A stretch of 64,000 nt of DNA from Hofstenia miamia (lineage: Eukaryota > Xenacoelomorpha > Acoela > Hofsteniidae). The notes under the pieces are model-generated. The model did not search any database and was not told the DNA's origin. It saw nothing but the letters and a program-made list of their open reading frames with translations. Shown piece after piece: positions 47,126 to 59,603 of this stretch. Position numbers and translations under genes: made by a program. The DNA lies in NCBI GenBank assembly GCA_900660155.1, contig CABFPE010000212.1, forward strand, positions 1,095,009 to 1,159,008, given 5' to 3'. The stretch's first letter is position 1, and each line of letters begins with the position of its first letter.

Positions 47126-48949
47126 TGGCTGGTTTGTCTCAAGAAGAATTGGCAAATAGGATAAACAACGACCTCACATTTTGCGTAGGTCATTACCCCA
47201 GTATATCTGATGATTTTGTGTTTGGTGAACCCCAAAATAACACATGTATTCAAACTGACGAATATTCTGTGTTTAAGATTATTAGTCAAATATCTCCACT
47301 CAAATCTTCTGCTCCTGACAGAAAACAGCGAATCATACAGTGCTGGATTCTAAAGTATTTAAGTTACGAGATGGCGCATCCCTTATCTTTACTGATAAAT
47401 AGTTCACTGCATGATAGCTGTGCTACTCCCTTTGCAGCAGCTGAGGTCGTACCTCTAGCTAAGGTAGGACCTGTATGTACTCATATTAATGATTTACGTC
47501 CAATTGCTCTTGCGTGCTCGGTATCTAAGGTAATAGGTAATAAAAGAAATTATTGTGGATAAAGAACTGAAACCTCGTATATTGGAGGTGCTGGACCCGT
47601 ACCAGTATGGTGTCGTTCCTGGTAGATCCACTGCATCAGCCCTGGTTTATATTTCATATCCATGGCTTAAAAAGCCTGACACAGACTATTCCTAAATAAG
47701 AGTATATTTGTTTGACCTGAAAAAAGCCTTTGACTTTGTAAGTCATCCGTTACTTATTAAGCGTTTTTTTGATATAGGTAAACAATCTACGATCAACTGG
47801 ACAGTATCGTTTCTTAAAGATAGGTACTAAGATGAGTCCCCGTGGCTATTCATACAATTTGTAAACTCACTGTTATCTGAATAGAAGCTAAAGATGAAGT
47901 TTGTAGATGACACAACTGCTTGGCACTATTTTAATAAAGGGGATCTTTGGTCTTGCAACATCGCCGACATGGTACTATCCTGGTGCAGGAATAATGAAGC
48001 CGTGCTCAATGTTACCAAAACAAAGAGCTATAAATTTGTTTTCTATGGGGACAACAATCACCTGATGAAACACTCATCGATGGGAAAAAGATTGAGCAAG
48101 TTGCTTCAGCGAAACTGCTTGGTGTCCGATTCCAGTACGATCTAAAATAGAAGACTCATGTCCAGGATATACTTAAGAAAGCTACCAAGAGACTTTTCTT
48201 CTTAAAATCCATAAAGCGCAGCGGGTTACCAGGTAATCATTTTATCACCGTGTATTTTGCAACTATACATTCTGTTCTTGAATACTGTGCCCCAGTCTGG
48301 CACTATGGATTAACGAACTTGCGAAGCCGGAAAATCGAGAATATCCAAAAACGAGCACTCCGTATAATCGACCCGTCCTTGCAGTATCACGAGGCGCTGG
48401 CTTCAAATGTTAAACGCTAGAGGCACGCAGGGAGTCTCAGTGCGACACATTGTTTGCAAATATGCTGAAAGGGGATCATTGTCTCCATCACTTAATTCCA
48501 AATCATCGGTCACTGGAGTATGATTTACGTTATATCCGCGATAGAATATTGCCATGCCATACATCAAGATTTGAAAAATCTCTCATTCCTGCACATATCA
48601 GTAATATGTATCATAACTATTAGTAATTAGTGTTTAGTAACTGTTAGCAGTTAGTGTTATTTGGTGATTTGTTTTGTATTTGTATCACTATTATTCAAAC
48701 CACTTGCTAGGCTGCTAGTGATAAATAAAAAATTTCCCTCACATAAAAGAAAGATTTTGAAAATTTGGGACGTAAATAATTATTACTTGCTTTCCTTATA
48801 GCAACCTTGCATAAATTTCATGTACGCCATGTGATTTTCCAGTGTTTGGGAATATAAGTATTTTTTCCATTTCTGTTTCTTTAATTCGATTAAATCGATG
48901 CACTTAGAATAAATACATGGCTTTGAAACATTATTTTGAGTTTTTTTGG

Positions 48950-50060
48950 AATATTCGGATAAAAGGATATATTTTTGTGGGCAGCATATATTCAAATACA
49001 AAAGTAAAGTTTTTGTAAAATCTGATTACATTTCATTAAGTGTTTATAATGATGACACATGCATCTTCAGCGATAATACATCAATGCACTCAGCAGTGGA
49101 ATCAATAGAATTCAATTGCAACAAATTGTCAAAATATTTTTCAATGCATAAATTGATAATTAAAGAAGCCCAATAAAAATAACTACGATGTTTCCAAAAT
49201 GACTTTGAAAATTAATATTAATGTACTTATTGTAGACACTTTCAAGTACTTAGGAGTAACCATTGACTCAAAATTAAAGTTCAACACTCACATTAACATA
49301 ACAGTTAGAAAACTAGCTATAGGTATAAAAAGTATGACACTAGTAGTTAAGCAGTTACCACCTTGTGCAATTATTCAATTCTTCCATGATTTTATTATGA
49401 GCCACCTTAATTATGCAAACATCTTATTTACTGATTTAAGTGATGTGCTTTATAGAAAACTTGACATTCAATTAAAATGGGCACTGAATATCTTAGCAAA
49501 AAATTCATCGAAAACTAAACATTACATTTCTAGGTCAATAATCTTTCCAAAACAACTCGTCATTTTGAATACCCTACTAACATTTTTCAAACTAGTAAAG
49601 AATTTACCGCCTTATAATTCAATTAAATTCCCGGGATTTGCGCATAAACAGAATTCAAGATCTAAAATTTTTACATGTGTTAAGTATAAGGAAAAAGTTT
49701 TAAAGAAATCTTTCATTAATGTTGCAATTCGAAACTGGAATTTGCTACCTAAATAAATTAAAAGCATTGAAAAATTGAAACCTTTTAAAAAGCGTTTAAA
49801 AATCTTCATTAAGCAAAAATATATTTTAGGTACATCATGGTTAGTATTTAAATTTTACAACAATGACTATACGATAACTCGTCATTAAATTAGCAATACA
49901 AAGTAATTCATCCATAGCCTTTAAGAATTGTTACTTTTTGTAATGTATGCTGATTTGTAGATTGGTTACTTTTTTGTAATTTATGACGCTATTCAGATAA
50001 ATTATCAGTTATTGAATTGTAAACATTTACCTGAATATAGAATCTCTTATCTTATCTTAC
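48950..50060 (+). mobile_element. LINE RT palm to C-terminus, 5'-truncated
   Basis: It starts with ISLSVYNDDTCIFSDNTS (block C; YADD reads YNDD), then FNCNKLSKYFSMHKLIIKEAQ. After a short frame break near 49177 an unbroken 185-codon frame follows: VDTFKYLGVTIDSKLKFNTHI, FHDFIMSHLNYANILF, and IRNWNLLPK. The 3' UTR ends in repeated TCTTA (50041-50058), a short-repeat tail. It differs from the families at 29.5, 38.3 and 44.4 kb. With only one or two breaks over 800 bases it is among the younger LINE copies here. Confidence 0.8.
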
Positions 50061-50591
50061 CAAATTATTTTTCCCTATGGCGATTTCCCTGTTTAACAGG
50101 CTGAAAGCCAATTAAAAAGGGGAGTTGAACCTGCATATTACCATAGGAGATTTTATTGTTCCACACAACACGAATCCGCAAATATTTTAATTAACATTGA
50201 TTCAGATATCCTTCGAATAGTTAAATTCTACTTAATTATGCACAGCTGTGCTTACCAATATACAAGACAAATCATATTTAAGGGACCAATTCTACTACGA
50301 AAACAATTAAAGTGCATCTGGAAAACTTATTTATAAATGTATTAAAAATTAACGGTACCGTAAATTGATCTGCACAGATTATAGCTCGACCTGCACCCCT
50401 TTCTTATATAGGTCACGCCTTAAATAAATCTCATTTTTATTTATAAAAAATTCTCAAATATCTATAATTTTGATCCCAATCTGTGACCATCAATAATTTC
50501 GTATGACATTTTGCTGTCAATTACTGTAGGACTTATTCTATGCCGTCTGCTTTTATGCACGGTGTAACATTTTAGTTATTTCATTGGTGAA
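50061..50591. other. gene-free stretch
   Basis: AT-rich, nothing recognised. Confidence 0.5.
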
Positions 50592-51035
50592 ATGTTGAAA
50601 GTAAGTCAGCTCAACGAGTTCTTTGACGAGAAAGGCAAGAATAACGACGGAATTCCCAATTCTTTGTGCAAACTATGTAAGACAGTCATCAAACGATCCA
50701 ATTAAAGAAAGAATAGCTACGTATCCCATATGAAGCCTTGTCACCCAAATAAAGTTTCTCGAATTCAACAGTCCACTTCGCAAATTACTAATTTGCATAA
50801 AATTGTCAATCGGTGGTTGATAACAGCAAAAAATAACATTGTAATGGTATTTACTAAAAATTCTTAATCTTTTAGAGCTATAGATGACAAATATTTCCAT
50901 CAAGCGTTTGCTGCATCAGTTCCAAAGGGCTGTAACAGGAAATCAATATCAATTCAAACAGCGAAGCTTGCCACTTATCTAAAAAAAACGTTGATGGATA
51001 AATACTGTGGAATCATCCTCCAGCCATTTTGAGTC
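50592..51035 (+). mobile_element. hAT transposase N-terminus with BED finger, broken
   Basis: Translation from the ATG at 50592 gives MLKVSQLNEFFDEKG, then a BED-type zinc finger: SLCKLCKTVIKRSN and, after a stop at 50702-50704, SYVSHMKPCHPNK (Cys-x2-Cys...His-x4-His). Further on FRAIDDKYFHQAF, PKGCNRKSISIQTAKLATYLKKTLM matches the region ahead of the hAT catalytic core. A frame change separates the two. It ends without RNase H blocks. Confidence 0.7.
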
Positions 51036-53015
51036 CTAACAAATCTGTAAATTTGTTCTCGTTGTATATTAATATATAACTAATATTAGAAGTAATAGTA
51101 ACCATCACTAGTTAGGTGACACCAACGGCAATCCAAGTTCTTGGGCATGAACGACTCGAAATAAACCATGGTTCTTGGGCATCTGCCCGACGCCAATCCT
51201 TTTGCCAACATTTCATCCATTAAACTGCTTCCAATTGCATTTAGCTGATTACTCATCTCAACAAGATAGTTTGTGTGCCCTACTTAGTGCGGTGTTGATA
51301 GGCAGTCACAATTCGACTTAATCTCTAACATTTGTAAAGTATACAGTGTACTAGTTGTACTGCAATAACACAATCGATAAAGGAATTGACATTAGCTGCT
51401 GATTGTAAATATAAACCATCTATATCAACTAATCAAATATTCACAAATAACTATCTAATATAGCAGTTGCCTAACCTAAGTTTAATAATTTAAAATAATA
51501 GTCTCTCATCGGTCAGTTATCATCAATTTGGATCTAAAATAATAAGTTTACTCCTACTGTTGGCCATTCGGCCTTTATCGAGCTTATTACTACATGTGTA
51601 TTGAAATCGCATCAATAGCAAGCTAAGCGCAATAGTGAAAAATCTTATACCTATTCATAACCTAAATGCATTTTGCGGTCAGGGACTTAAATCTAAATAA
51701 TCGTTCTTGCCATGGTATCCTGACCGCTACTTTCCACAAAACGCTTAGCTTGACGTTTTATTTAATAAAGCAAACCATAACAAAGAAAAGATAAGTCTAA
51801 TTCCGAAGAATTTATATTATCACTGTTTACACTACAATGTAGCTATTTATACTAATTTTTTAACATGTTTTCACTATTTCAGCAATCAAACAAACACCTG
51901 TCTTCTATAGTAATTTGTTTCTTCACGCCTCATCCTATTAAGCTAAAATTAACAAGGAGCGTATTATCCTCAGTTTTTTGGTAAAACATGTTTCCAACAA
52001 ATATTTGTCCCTACAATCAGAATATAAAGAACCGTTAATAGCATTCATTCTAAATATCAAGTTTTTTTATATTCCTTTATTTTCTCTTTGTTGTTAAATT
52101 TTTTATTTAGAAGGATTAAGCTACAATGCGCTGGAAAAAATGTGTATTTTTTTCCAGACAGAGGTATGATGAATTGTCAGCATCACTTGAATTTCTCATT
52201 AGGAGTGGAAGGGCACACTTCTTTCTTGAAGAGTATCCAATCTCAGCGATGGAGAACTATGGAAATCAGAGAGCTTGCTCAACAACAAATTCAGTTTCTG
52301 CAAGACAATCGGTTGTTTGTGTTTTGTCTAGTGGCTGAAAATGCCACTGCAATGCAAAAAGCGTTATAAGAAATTTCTGCTGAAGAGTTTGAGGATGACG
52401 ACAAGTTACAGCAGGTCTTGACAACAGCCAGGTTGGTGGTGGGGTTTTTATGCACGCAACATGCAGTTTGTTTTTAAAGGAATTGTAGAGCAGATACCCT
52501 TGGTGGGACAGACAAACCAAACATTACACAGAGTGCACAATGAGGTTTGGCTACTTCTCGCCTGAAACTGCTACAAGAAGCTGCAGGTGTTGAGAATTTC
52601 TAAATCCCTTTTGAGGTGGTGTAAGACGCACTGGAATTCATTGATTGATTTGTGTTGGAGAATTTTGGAGCTGAAGGAATACATATTAATACTTGGTTTT
52701 GGTACTGCAATTACTACAACAGACTGAATTGAAGGGGCTCTCATTGTCATAGAACTCATTGGCGTGTCAATAGATCATTTTAAATCTAATGATGCAAACC
52801 CTGCTGTGCTTAAAGTGATATGACGATACCGTGTTGTGCAGCGTTGGCAATTAACCAACAGAAAGAGTTAAATGGGGAGTTAAAATTCAAAATGATTTTG
52901 TATTTTTTAGATACTTAGATCCTTAGAGCTCTTATTTACAGAATTTATACCACTCACTCGACATTCAATGTTCAATAGCACTATTACGTTATGCACCTAC
53001 ATTGATTAAAAAAAG
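51036..53015. other. no recognised gene; overlapping frames at 52.1-52.7 kb
   Basis: Around 52088-52620 the base composition turns less AT-rich and three plus-strand frames each look protein-like in parts (RRIKLQCAGKNVYFFPDRG; RYDELSASLEFLIRSG; RTMEIRELAQQQIQFLQDN). This suggests one frameshifted coding remnant of about 170 codons. I cannot identify it. The remainder is AT-rich. Confidence 0.4.
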
Positions 53016-53510
53016 ACAACTTAGTGACTTAAGTGGGTCAAATCGGGTCTGGGTTTGGGTCAAATTGGGTCACATTTTTGTGTAGTTTGGTCTGGGTCTA
53101 TTAACATAATTTTGAATTAGGTCTGAGTCAAATTAAAGCTGTATAATGTACAAGTTGAATTTCTTGTATCTGTAAAATAATTATTGCCAATAAATAATTG
53201 TCACATACATGTATATCTTTCAATTTTGTTCAACTAAGATTTATGTTGCCCATGTTTACAACAGCAGAATAGATTAGTTTTGCAATGTTATTCATGTTTG
53301 TTTATTAGATATATTAATCAGAAACTTTTTTTCTGTGAAACTGGGACATAATTTAAATTTAAATGGGGTTTGGGTCATCTCGGCTTTGGGTCAAATAGGC
53401 CTGGGTCAGCTCGGATGTGGGTCCAATAGGGTCTGGGTCAGCTCGGCTGTGGGTCCAAATGGGTCTGGGTAAACATTCAGTGAACCACTTACACCCCTGC
53501 CCAAGTTAAT
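53016..53510. repeat. GGGTCTGGGTCA-rich minisatellite-like element
   Basis: GGGTC words (GGGTCTGGGTCA, GGGTCAAATTGGGTC) cluster at 53036-53100 and again at 53364-53470, all in the same orientation. The right side ends CACTTACACCCCTG, which looks like an hAT terminus, but no clean matching left end or 8-base duplication was found. Confidence 0.55.
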
Positions 53511-54089
53511 GAATTGCATATGTGATCTACTCTTTTTCGCACAACCGTACAATGAACATAGGTGAAAATTTTGTAAATTACAGTGTGTTTACAATCATAA
53601 TTATGGTAATTTTCACGTGCTTTCGCAGCTTGAGATTTGAGAAAATTCCAGCCTAAATTTGCGGACCGGTATGACCAGACCAGAGACAGGTTTTGGGCGG
53701 TGAATTGAAATAAAGGGCGACCAGATCCGGTTCGGTGGTCAATACCGACTGACTTCTATCTCTGTACTTACATATAACTTTAAAAGAAAAAGAAGGCATT
53801 AATACTTTTCTGAACAGTAAATACTTCGTTCAATATTAATATAACATTTACTTATATTTGAAAACAAATTTTGATAAGCATTTTCGCAAAATTCGTGTAC
53901 CTTCAATTATTTTATGGGATAANTAAAATCTTACCTTTCTTGAGTTGTTGCGTTCAGTAGTTCAAAAGTAATATGCCTTTTTTCTAGTCTCATTTTTTTG
54001 CAGCCAACTATAGTTCTTACATACAAGTTAAAGTTAAAAGGTAAATAGAAGTATTTTCTATTTTTTAGTCGCTTCAAAATTTATACATT
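53511..54089. other. gene-free stretch
   Basis: At 53690-53766 a GC-rich patch ends in GACTTCTATCTCTG, another hAT-like terminus without a visible partner. A single N lies at 53923. Confidence 0.45.
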
Positions 54090-54640
54090 TTTTCTTTTTT
54101 ATAGCGAAAAGAAACTGGGGCTATGGGAAGAAAATGACGCAAAATTGAGCAGGAAAATATTTCTAAACTTTCTGAAAGTATAAACAAATTCGTTCTCAGA
54201 ACTTCCTCATCATCTTCCCATCAAAATTTAAATTTGAGAATGTTGCCTCTTTAGATTCACACTCCGAAACTCAGCTTATTAATCCAGCAAAGAATCCAAC
54301 TTCTAAGCCTACTCCCTCTCAAAATATTTCACAAGTTTTTCAATCAGCAAGTTCTACAGATGGTGTAATTTTTTTGAAGCAACTTGATAAATCTGAAGAT
54401 TTGAATAGTTGTGAAGATTTCGTTATTTCTCAACAGAATTTGAATGAAAAATGTGTGAATATAATTTTTGAAGATCTTGCTTATTGGCTTGAAAACATAG
54501 AAAGAATTAATATTGATTTAGTAAGAAACGGGACTGATCAACTTCAAAACAAAANCTTAAAATTTAGTGATAAATTTATCTTTGTTTTTACGTTCAATGA
54601 TGCATTGCTATTGAAATGCATGAAAGTACATTAGAACAAA
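54090..54640 (+). mobile_element. hAT (ZMYM-type) transposase N-terminal relic
   Basis: The plus strand encodes NEKCVNIIFEDLAYWLENIERINIDLVRNGTDQ, the segment DPALWxxxxxxxLVxxGPxQ that precedes the TTF-type zinc finger in ZMYM1-like hAT transposases. A Ser/Asn-rich stretch (54180-54430) with frame changes precedes it, as in the family. A single N at 54555 interrupts it, and the finger itself is not seen. The piggyBac element lies just downstream. Confidence 0.6.
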
Positions 54641-54763
54641 AACATGTGGAGCTAATCTAAAATATTTTATTTTACAGTATTGGATTTTATATCACAACAT
54701 AAAGCATCATATAGGCCCTCTACAGTATATCTATTTATTACATACAGTACAAGAAACTATGAT

Positions 54764-56582
54764 TTATGAGCACTCTGGACAAATAAGCAATTGATGAAAT
54801 TGACCTACAAATTTTCCACATTTATCACATTTCTTTCGAATTTTTCTGTCTTTCGATCTTTCACAAAAAGCACATCTACCTTGAATGGCAACGGTTTTTT
54901 CCCTGCTCGAAGTGCATAACTTCTAGGTCAGGATAAGTAGATAAAATGCAATCTTTTACCCTTTTGCGCAAGGAACATATTTGAAGTCTGCGTTCTGCTA
55001 TAGGCTTACACAATTCATAAGCCAACTCTTTTTTGAACGTGTAATGATCTTCAGTAAATTCATCAATACGAGCAAGACACAATTTGTGGGCAGCAATAAT
55101 GGCGGTATCAACTAAAACGAAAAATACACTGCAAGGCCAACGTCGTGTTTTGCGTTTTGAAGAGAAACCACGAACCAACTTGTCTAAGTTATCGACGCCA
55201 CTTTTGGTTTCATTGTAAGTTTGTACAATAGGAGGCTTACCTTCAATTGTATCTTGTTGTCCACCATGCATAGTTGAGAAGAGAAGAACAGGCTTATTGC
55301 CTTTATCCCAGAATGAACACAGTGTGATTTCATCAGAATAATAATGCTTTGAATCATTTCTCGTCCTTTGCACCAATGATTTTGCATCAGAGGGCAGTTC
55401 ACGTCTATTATGACGCACAGTGCCTAAAAGTGTTGTGTTCTTATTACACAGTAGCATACATAAGTTTGCATTTGTGAAATAATTGTCGACCGTTATATTT
55501 CTACCTTTGTTCAGATAGTCATTTGCAAGAATCATAACATAAGCAGAAGCATGAGAGCCAAATTGCTCTACAGAATATTCAGGTAAAGTTGATTTTCCTG
55601 TGTAAATAAGACAACGCAAGGGCATCGTATTTGAATTGTCAACAATCCAATAAACTTTGATCCCAAATTTGCCGGGTTTTGATGGGATATATTGAGTAAA
55701 TCCAACTCTTCCATGAAATTCTATAAGCATTTCATCAACTACCAAGAAAGGTCCAGGCTGATATAGATATTTCAGTTCATTATTGAAAATTTTCACAACA
55801 TCACGAATGGGAGCCAGTTTGTCTGAGGAGTCCCGTCGTAATGGATCATCAAACCGAAGGGAAACTCGTAGTTGTGAGAAGCGATTGTAGCTCATTGTTG
55901 CTGGGAAAAGAGAATGTCCATCTCGACTATTCCATAGTTCGCGCGCATTTCTATGGTGAGCTTTAAAAACCCCAGCAAGTAAATGTAATCCAATGTACGC
56001 AAGTATTTCCTCCGAAGTGGTATGCTTCCAAACGGTTTTGAAGTTTCTTCTTCCATGGCGATTTGTATTCATAACCACAAGATCAATAATATCATGAAAA
56101 ATTATCAAAAATGCCTCTGATCTTGAATTAGGGCGAAGTCCGCGTCTGAAACCTTGGTTAGTAGCATCAAAAATATTTCGTTGAAGAGGCCTACCTCTAT
56201 TACTATGAGAAGTAGTCCATTGGCGTGTATTGGGAGCTACAAACTGCTGTGAATTGCTACAGTCCGTCATGTCATTCTCCTCTTCATCTGGGTGATATCC
56301 CATTTCATTGTCAAGAATGTCATCAATGCCGATTTCCTCATACTGAATAGCAAAAGAATCATCCACCTCATCAACCATTTGAGCAGCAGCGACATCGTCC
56401 TCTTCTATGGCATAATCAAGAGAAGTGTCATCATCATCATTGCTATTATCAATATCCAAATTTATTATACAAAGGGCTTGTAAGCGAGCCTGTTGGCTAG
56501 GCAATTCTCTTCTCTCACTCATTACAACAAATGACGTTCCGTTAACTAATGACAAGACTGAGCAGAGACAAGACTTGAACAA
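54764..56582 (-). CDS. piggyBac-type transposase, nearly intact
   Basis: An open frame of 568 residues runs 56582-54876. An acidic N-terminus (NDDDDTSLD, EEDD) leads into the DDE_Tnp_1_7 domain. The catalytic triad is visible: Asp283 in LVVDEMLIEFHGR, Asp366 in ITVDNYFTNANL and Asp464 in YNETKSGVDNLDK. The family moves by cut and paste into TTAA. The C-terminal cysteine-rich finger is present but out of frame: CAFCERSK, CDKCGKF and ICPECS end at a stop at 54764-54766. One extra A in a six-A run (plus-strand T6, 54895-54900) separates it, so the frame ends early at RCHSR. Without the finger, end binding should be impaired. This could be a sequencing error. Met at 56522 (MSERREL) is a better start than 56582. 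I found no inverted ends or TTAA pair, so it could also be a domesticated single-copy gene. Confidence 0.9.
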
Positions 56583-57527
56583 ACACGTGACAGAGGATGC
56601 GCTGACTCAGTGTCATATGTTAAGTTTTGACCTTGACTTCAATCCAAGCTGGTGAGTTACAAAGTAGTTGAAGTCGAGACATTGATAATGTAACAACAAT
56701 GCATTAGTATACAAAACCGAACAGTCACTATTAAACTGATTGACAAGTTTTAAAAGAAATGAATTGGGGTGTATACACACCCCAAAAAGGCAAAAGGCCT
56801 ATATTCATGGCTTACATCTCGGAAATTACTCAAGAATTGCCAGAAATTGCCATTAATGCAAACTATTGACTAACAATAAATTACATGAAGTTTCGGCTGG
56901 ATTATCTAAATAACAAATACAAAGTTTCAATTCAAATATTAACGGGGGTGTGAACACACCCCAAAGATACATTAACCGTTAATAATTTAATTAAAGGCTT
57001 CTATTTAAACGCCTTTGGATTAATAGTTGAATTTCACAGTTTTGACATAACAACGAAGTTTTGAGCTTAAACAAAATTCTAGACTGTTTTGCCTTTACAA
57101 CCTTGCTAATTATCCGCAAAATTAACATTTTCATATCTAATAAAATCTTGCAAATATGTTTTGACCGAAAAAAATCATTTTGAATTGATCAGTTTTGGCC
57201 TTTAAAACGTATAAATTTATACCATATTTTTCTTCTTTAGCTGTTATTGAATAATAATTAAATTTGGTTTAATTTTGAATACAAATTCAATATGTAACAT
57301 GTTTATTACAAATTCAACCAAAATTCAACTTTCCTGCAACCAAAAATGCCTAATGGCTTTGTATATGATTGTTTGATTCATTTTCTTCTAAAATGATTAT
57401 GTGTTACTAGAGCCTCATTAATTTTAAATTATACTCGATCCAATTTGGCCGATTTGGATTCGATTATTAACATCCGCATTAACTTCGATTTGATTAGTGA
57501 ATGCCTCGCCCAGCCTTAATATATACA
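56583..57527. other. gene-free stretch with two similar short palindromes
   Basis: Apart from the GGGGTGT...ACACCCC pair at 56766-56783 and 56944-56962, this is AT-rich. It probably contains the 5' flank of the piggyBac gene. Confidence 0.5.
56766..56962. repeat. paired short palindromes GGGGTGTnnnACACACCCC
   Basis: GGGGTGTATACACACCCC at 56766-56783 and GGGGGTGTGAACACACCCC at 56944-56962 are near-palindromes 180 bases apart. They may be terminal hairpins of a small MITE or regulatory palindromes upstream of the transposase gene. Confidence 0.6.
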
Positions 57528-57556
57528 GGGTGTCCGTAGAGTCTGGACACAGGAAA
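57528..57556. mobile_element. isolated mariner-like terminus
   Basis: TACAGGGTGTCCGTAGAGTC starts like many Tc1/mariner terminal repeats (TACAGGGTG...), and the end also carries a GTGTCC...GGACAC hairpin. No second end or transposase lies nearby, so it is probably a solo remnant cut by the LINE that follows. Confidence 0.4.
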
Positions 57557-57659
57557 ATTAACTATTTTTCAATGTAGGCTTTAAAATTATTCATATTTTT
57601 TTGCATCCATGCTTCAAGAAAGATTTAAACTTACAGTTCTAAGTGGCTATGGAGGCTTA

Positions 57660-58541
57660 ATTTAAAAATTTAATGTACTTTATCAGTAGCAGATTCTTTA
57701 CGAAGACATGTGGAATTCCTCAAGGATCACTGTTAGGCCCTCTGCTCTTTATACTGTTCATTTCTACCTTAAAACCTAGCCTAAGCGTTAGTTTTCTTGT
57801 TAAATTCGCAGATGACGTCACCATAATCATTCCTGTTTACCAATCGGTCGTCTTGTCTGAACTACGCAATATTCATAGCTGGACCCAGTATAACAGGATG
57901 GCTCTAAATCTTCAAAAGTGCAAACAGATGGTCATACGACCAAAGAAACAGATACCTTTGCTGGATGACTTAGATGTGGTGGAGAACATAAAGATATGTG
58001 GTCTTTGGATTTCCAATTCCCTCAAATGGAATTGTCACATTAGCTACACTGTTAGAAAATGCTCTCAGAGGCTATTTATTATTTGCTCCTTGAGAAAGTA
58101 AATTGACAACCATGACCTCATTCGAATATTTATGGCAATTATTTGCAGTATTATCGATTATGCTAGTCTGGTGTTCGTTAGCTTACCTAACTATTTAAAC
58201 ACAGATTTCCAACGCCTTGTAAATCGTTTCTATCGATTAATTGATGGCTCCAGCGCAAATGCCCTCAGTATTTAAACCAGGCGCACTAATCTCTCCATGA
58301 AATTATTTGAGACAGCCTTGGTCACACAAGGTCATAAGCTACATGATTGTCTGCCCCCACGACACGTTTTTTCGGAAAAGCTTGTTTCCATGATTTGCAA
58401 GTCTGATCTCAGACATCGTCAATTTCTAACTTTTTCCATTCGGTGTTATAACGATAATTATTGTCGCTAGTCAGTGTTATTATTTTTGATTTGTTTTGAC
58501 ATAATTAGGATATTAATAAACATATCAATCAATCAATCAAT
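57660..58541 (+). mobile_element. LINE RT to 3' end with (CAAT)n tail
   Basis: It starts in RT block B: KTCGIPQGSLLGPLLFILFIS. Block C follows (LVKFADDVTIII, intact Ala-Asp-Asp), then the thumb (LNLQKCKQMVIRP) and KICGLWISNSLKWNCHI, all in one 142-codon frame. A stop at 58102 (after CSLRK) is followed by the C-terminus (IDYASLVFVSLPNYL, RCYNDNYCR). The 3' tail is AATCAATCAATCAATCAA at 58522-58540. The endonuclease and the fingers are missing. RT motifs are well kept, so it is fairly recent. CR1/L2-like. Confidence 0.85.
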
Positions 58542-59603
58542 TGCGTTACCATGTTAACATTAATTGGACAAACGTGGCCAGTGTCGTCTATAACTAACTG
58601 GTTGTCTCGGCTAGGCTGTTAATTTCTTATTGGATGACTGCTCAAATCGACTCTTCTCGAACTATCTCCAAAATTTTTGTTTGATTTTATTGAAGAATTT
58701 TAATTCTTTTTGCAGCAACTATTTCTTAAAAGTTCTAAGTATAATGTTTGAGTAGAATGTAAAAGTATTGGAACAAAAAAGAAACTATTCATGCCATTCT
58801 ATTGTCAGTGGTGGTCCTCTACCAACCTACATCTGCACAAAGTGGTCGAGGTTTCTCAGAAGCAGGTCTTGTCTACGCCCAGAAACGCTTTTTACGTGCA
58901 ACAGACAAAAAATAATCGTGTTTAATGTTTGGGCATCAGCGAACAATGTAAGGCACGGACGAAATTTTAAATAGTATGTTTCTTATAATTTGCAAAGTTT
59001 AAGTTTTCGAGTTAGTTTGTCACTTTCGTCTTGGAAATATTTTTCAAATATCAATTAAATTCAAAAAATTAGTAACAAGCAACACAATTACAATGTTAGA
59101 AATCCCGCTCTATCTTAGACTCAGTTCAATTCCAACCTACACCAGGTCAACCAAGCCTACACCAGATCCAAACAAAAAATATTACAATGAGAACCCAATG
59201 TTCCAGCTCATTCTACTTGCATCTTTCGTCAGTGATGACAAATCTGCCTCCCTCATGTAACAAACTCCGACTGGAGATTTTAGACTTTGAAATAAATAGC
59301 AGTTTCTTTTTCTCTGAAATTACAACATACAAGTTCCAACCTTCATCCTTTATAAATGCTTTCCCGCGTCTTAAATTCACACTAGATGTCTGGGAATTTT
59401 ATATGAAATAGTGAACTGTGAGCAAAACTTCACTAAAATGCGATACGTGATAGATCAGTTGTTTAATTAAACTCAAATAAATCAAAGTTCACTTCAACAA
59501 CAATAAGTGCAGTAAGTTATCACGCATTTGTCCTCGCAAATGAACTCAGAATGTCATCTTGCATTATTTAAAATAGATAATATGCTTTAGTACACAGAAC
59601 ACC
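58542..59603. other. upstream flank of the avidin gene
   Basis: No gene recognised. A short 5' UTR and promoter should lie in the last few hundred bases. I see no clear TATA box (ATTTAAAATAGATAA at 59566 is AT-rich but not canonical). Confidence 0.45.

Larger units (their letters stand above)
44384..48745 (+). mobile_element. LINE with ORF1, endonuclease and RT, decayed
   Basis: ORF1 at 44707-45123 has a coiled-coil (LDAIYQNTAEQIRKLDAK) and an RRM-like part (SRIVMSGIPEST, ending RPVIVDV). Endonuclease follows: FVICVIYHPYW and YAVIIGGDFND (catalytic Gly-Asp-Phe-Asn) at 45659-46027. RT shows PLAKVGPVCTHINDLRPIAL, PYQYGVVPGRSTASALVY, palm A (YLFDLKKAFDFVSHPLL), block C (FVDDTTAW at 47894) and the C-terminus (SVLEYCAPVWHYGLT), then a 3' UTR ending near 48745. 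About six frame breaks are visible, e.g. at 45.12, 46.03, 47.56 and 48.15 kb. The RT block at 47449-47555 also occurs, with an 18-base deletion, at 44384-44481 just before ORF1, from a second partial copy. Bases 46391-47072 are an N-bounded insert. Jockey/CR1 group. Confidence 0.85.
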
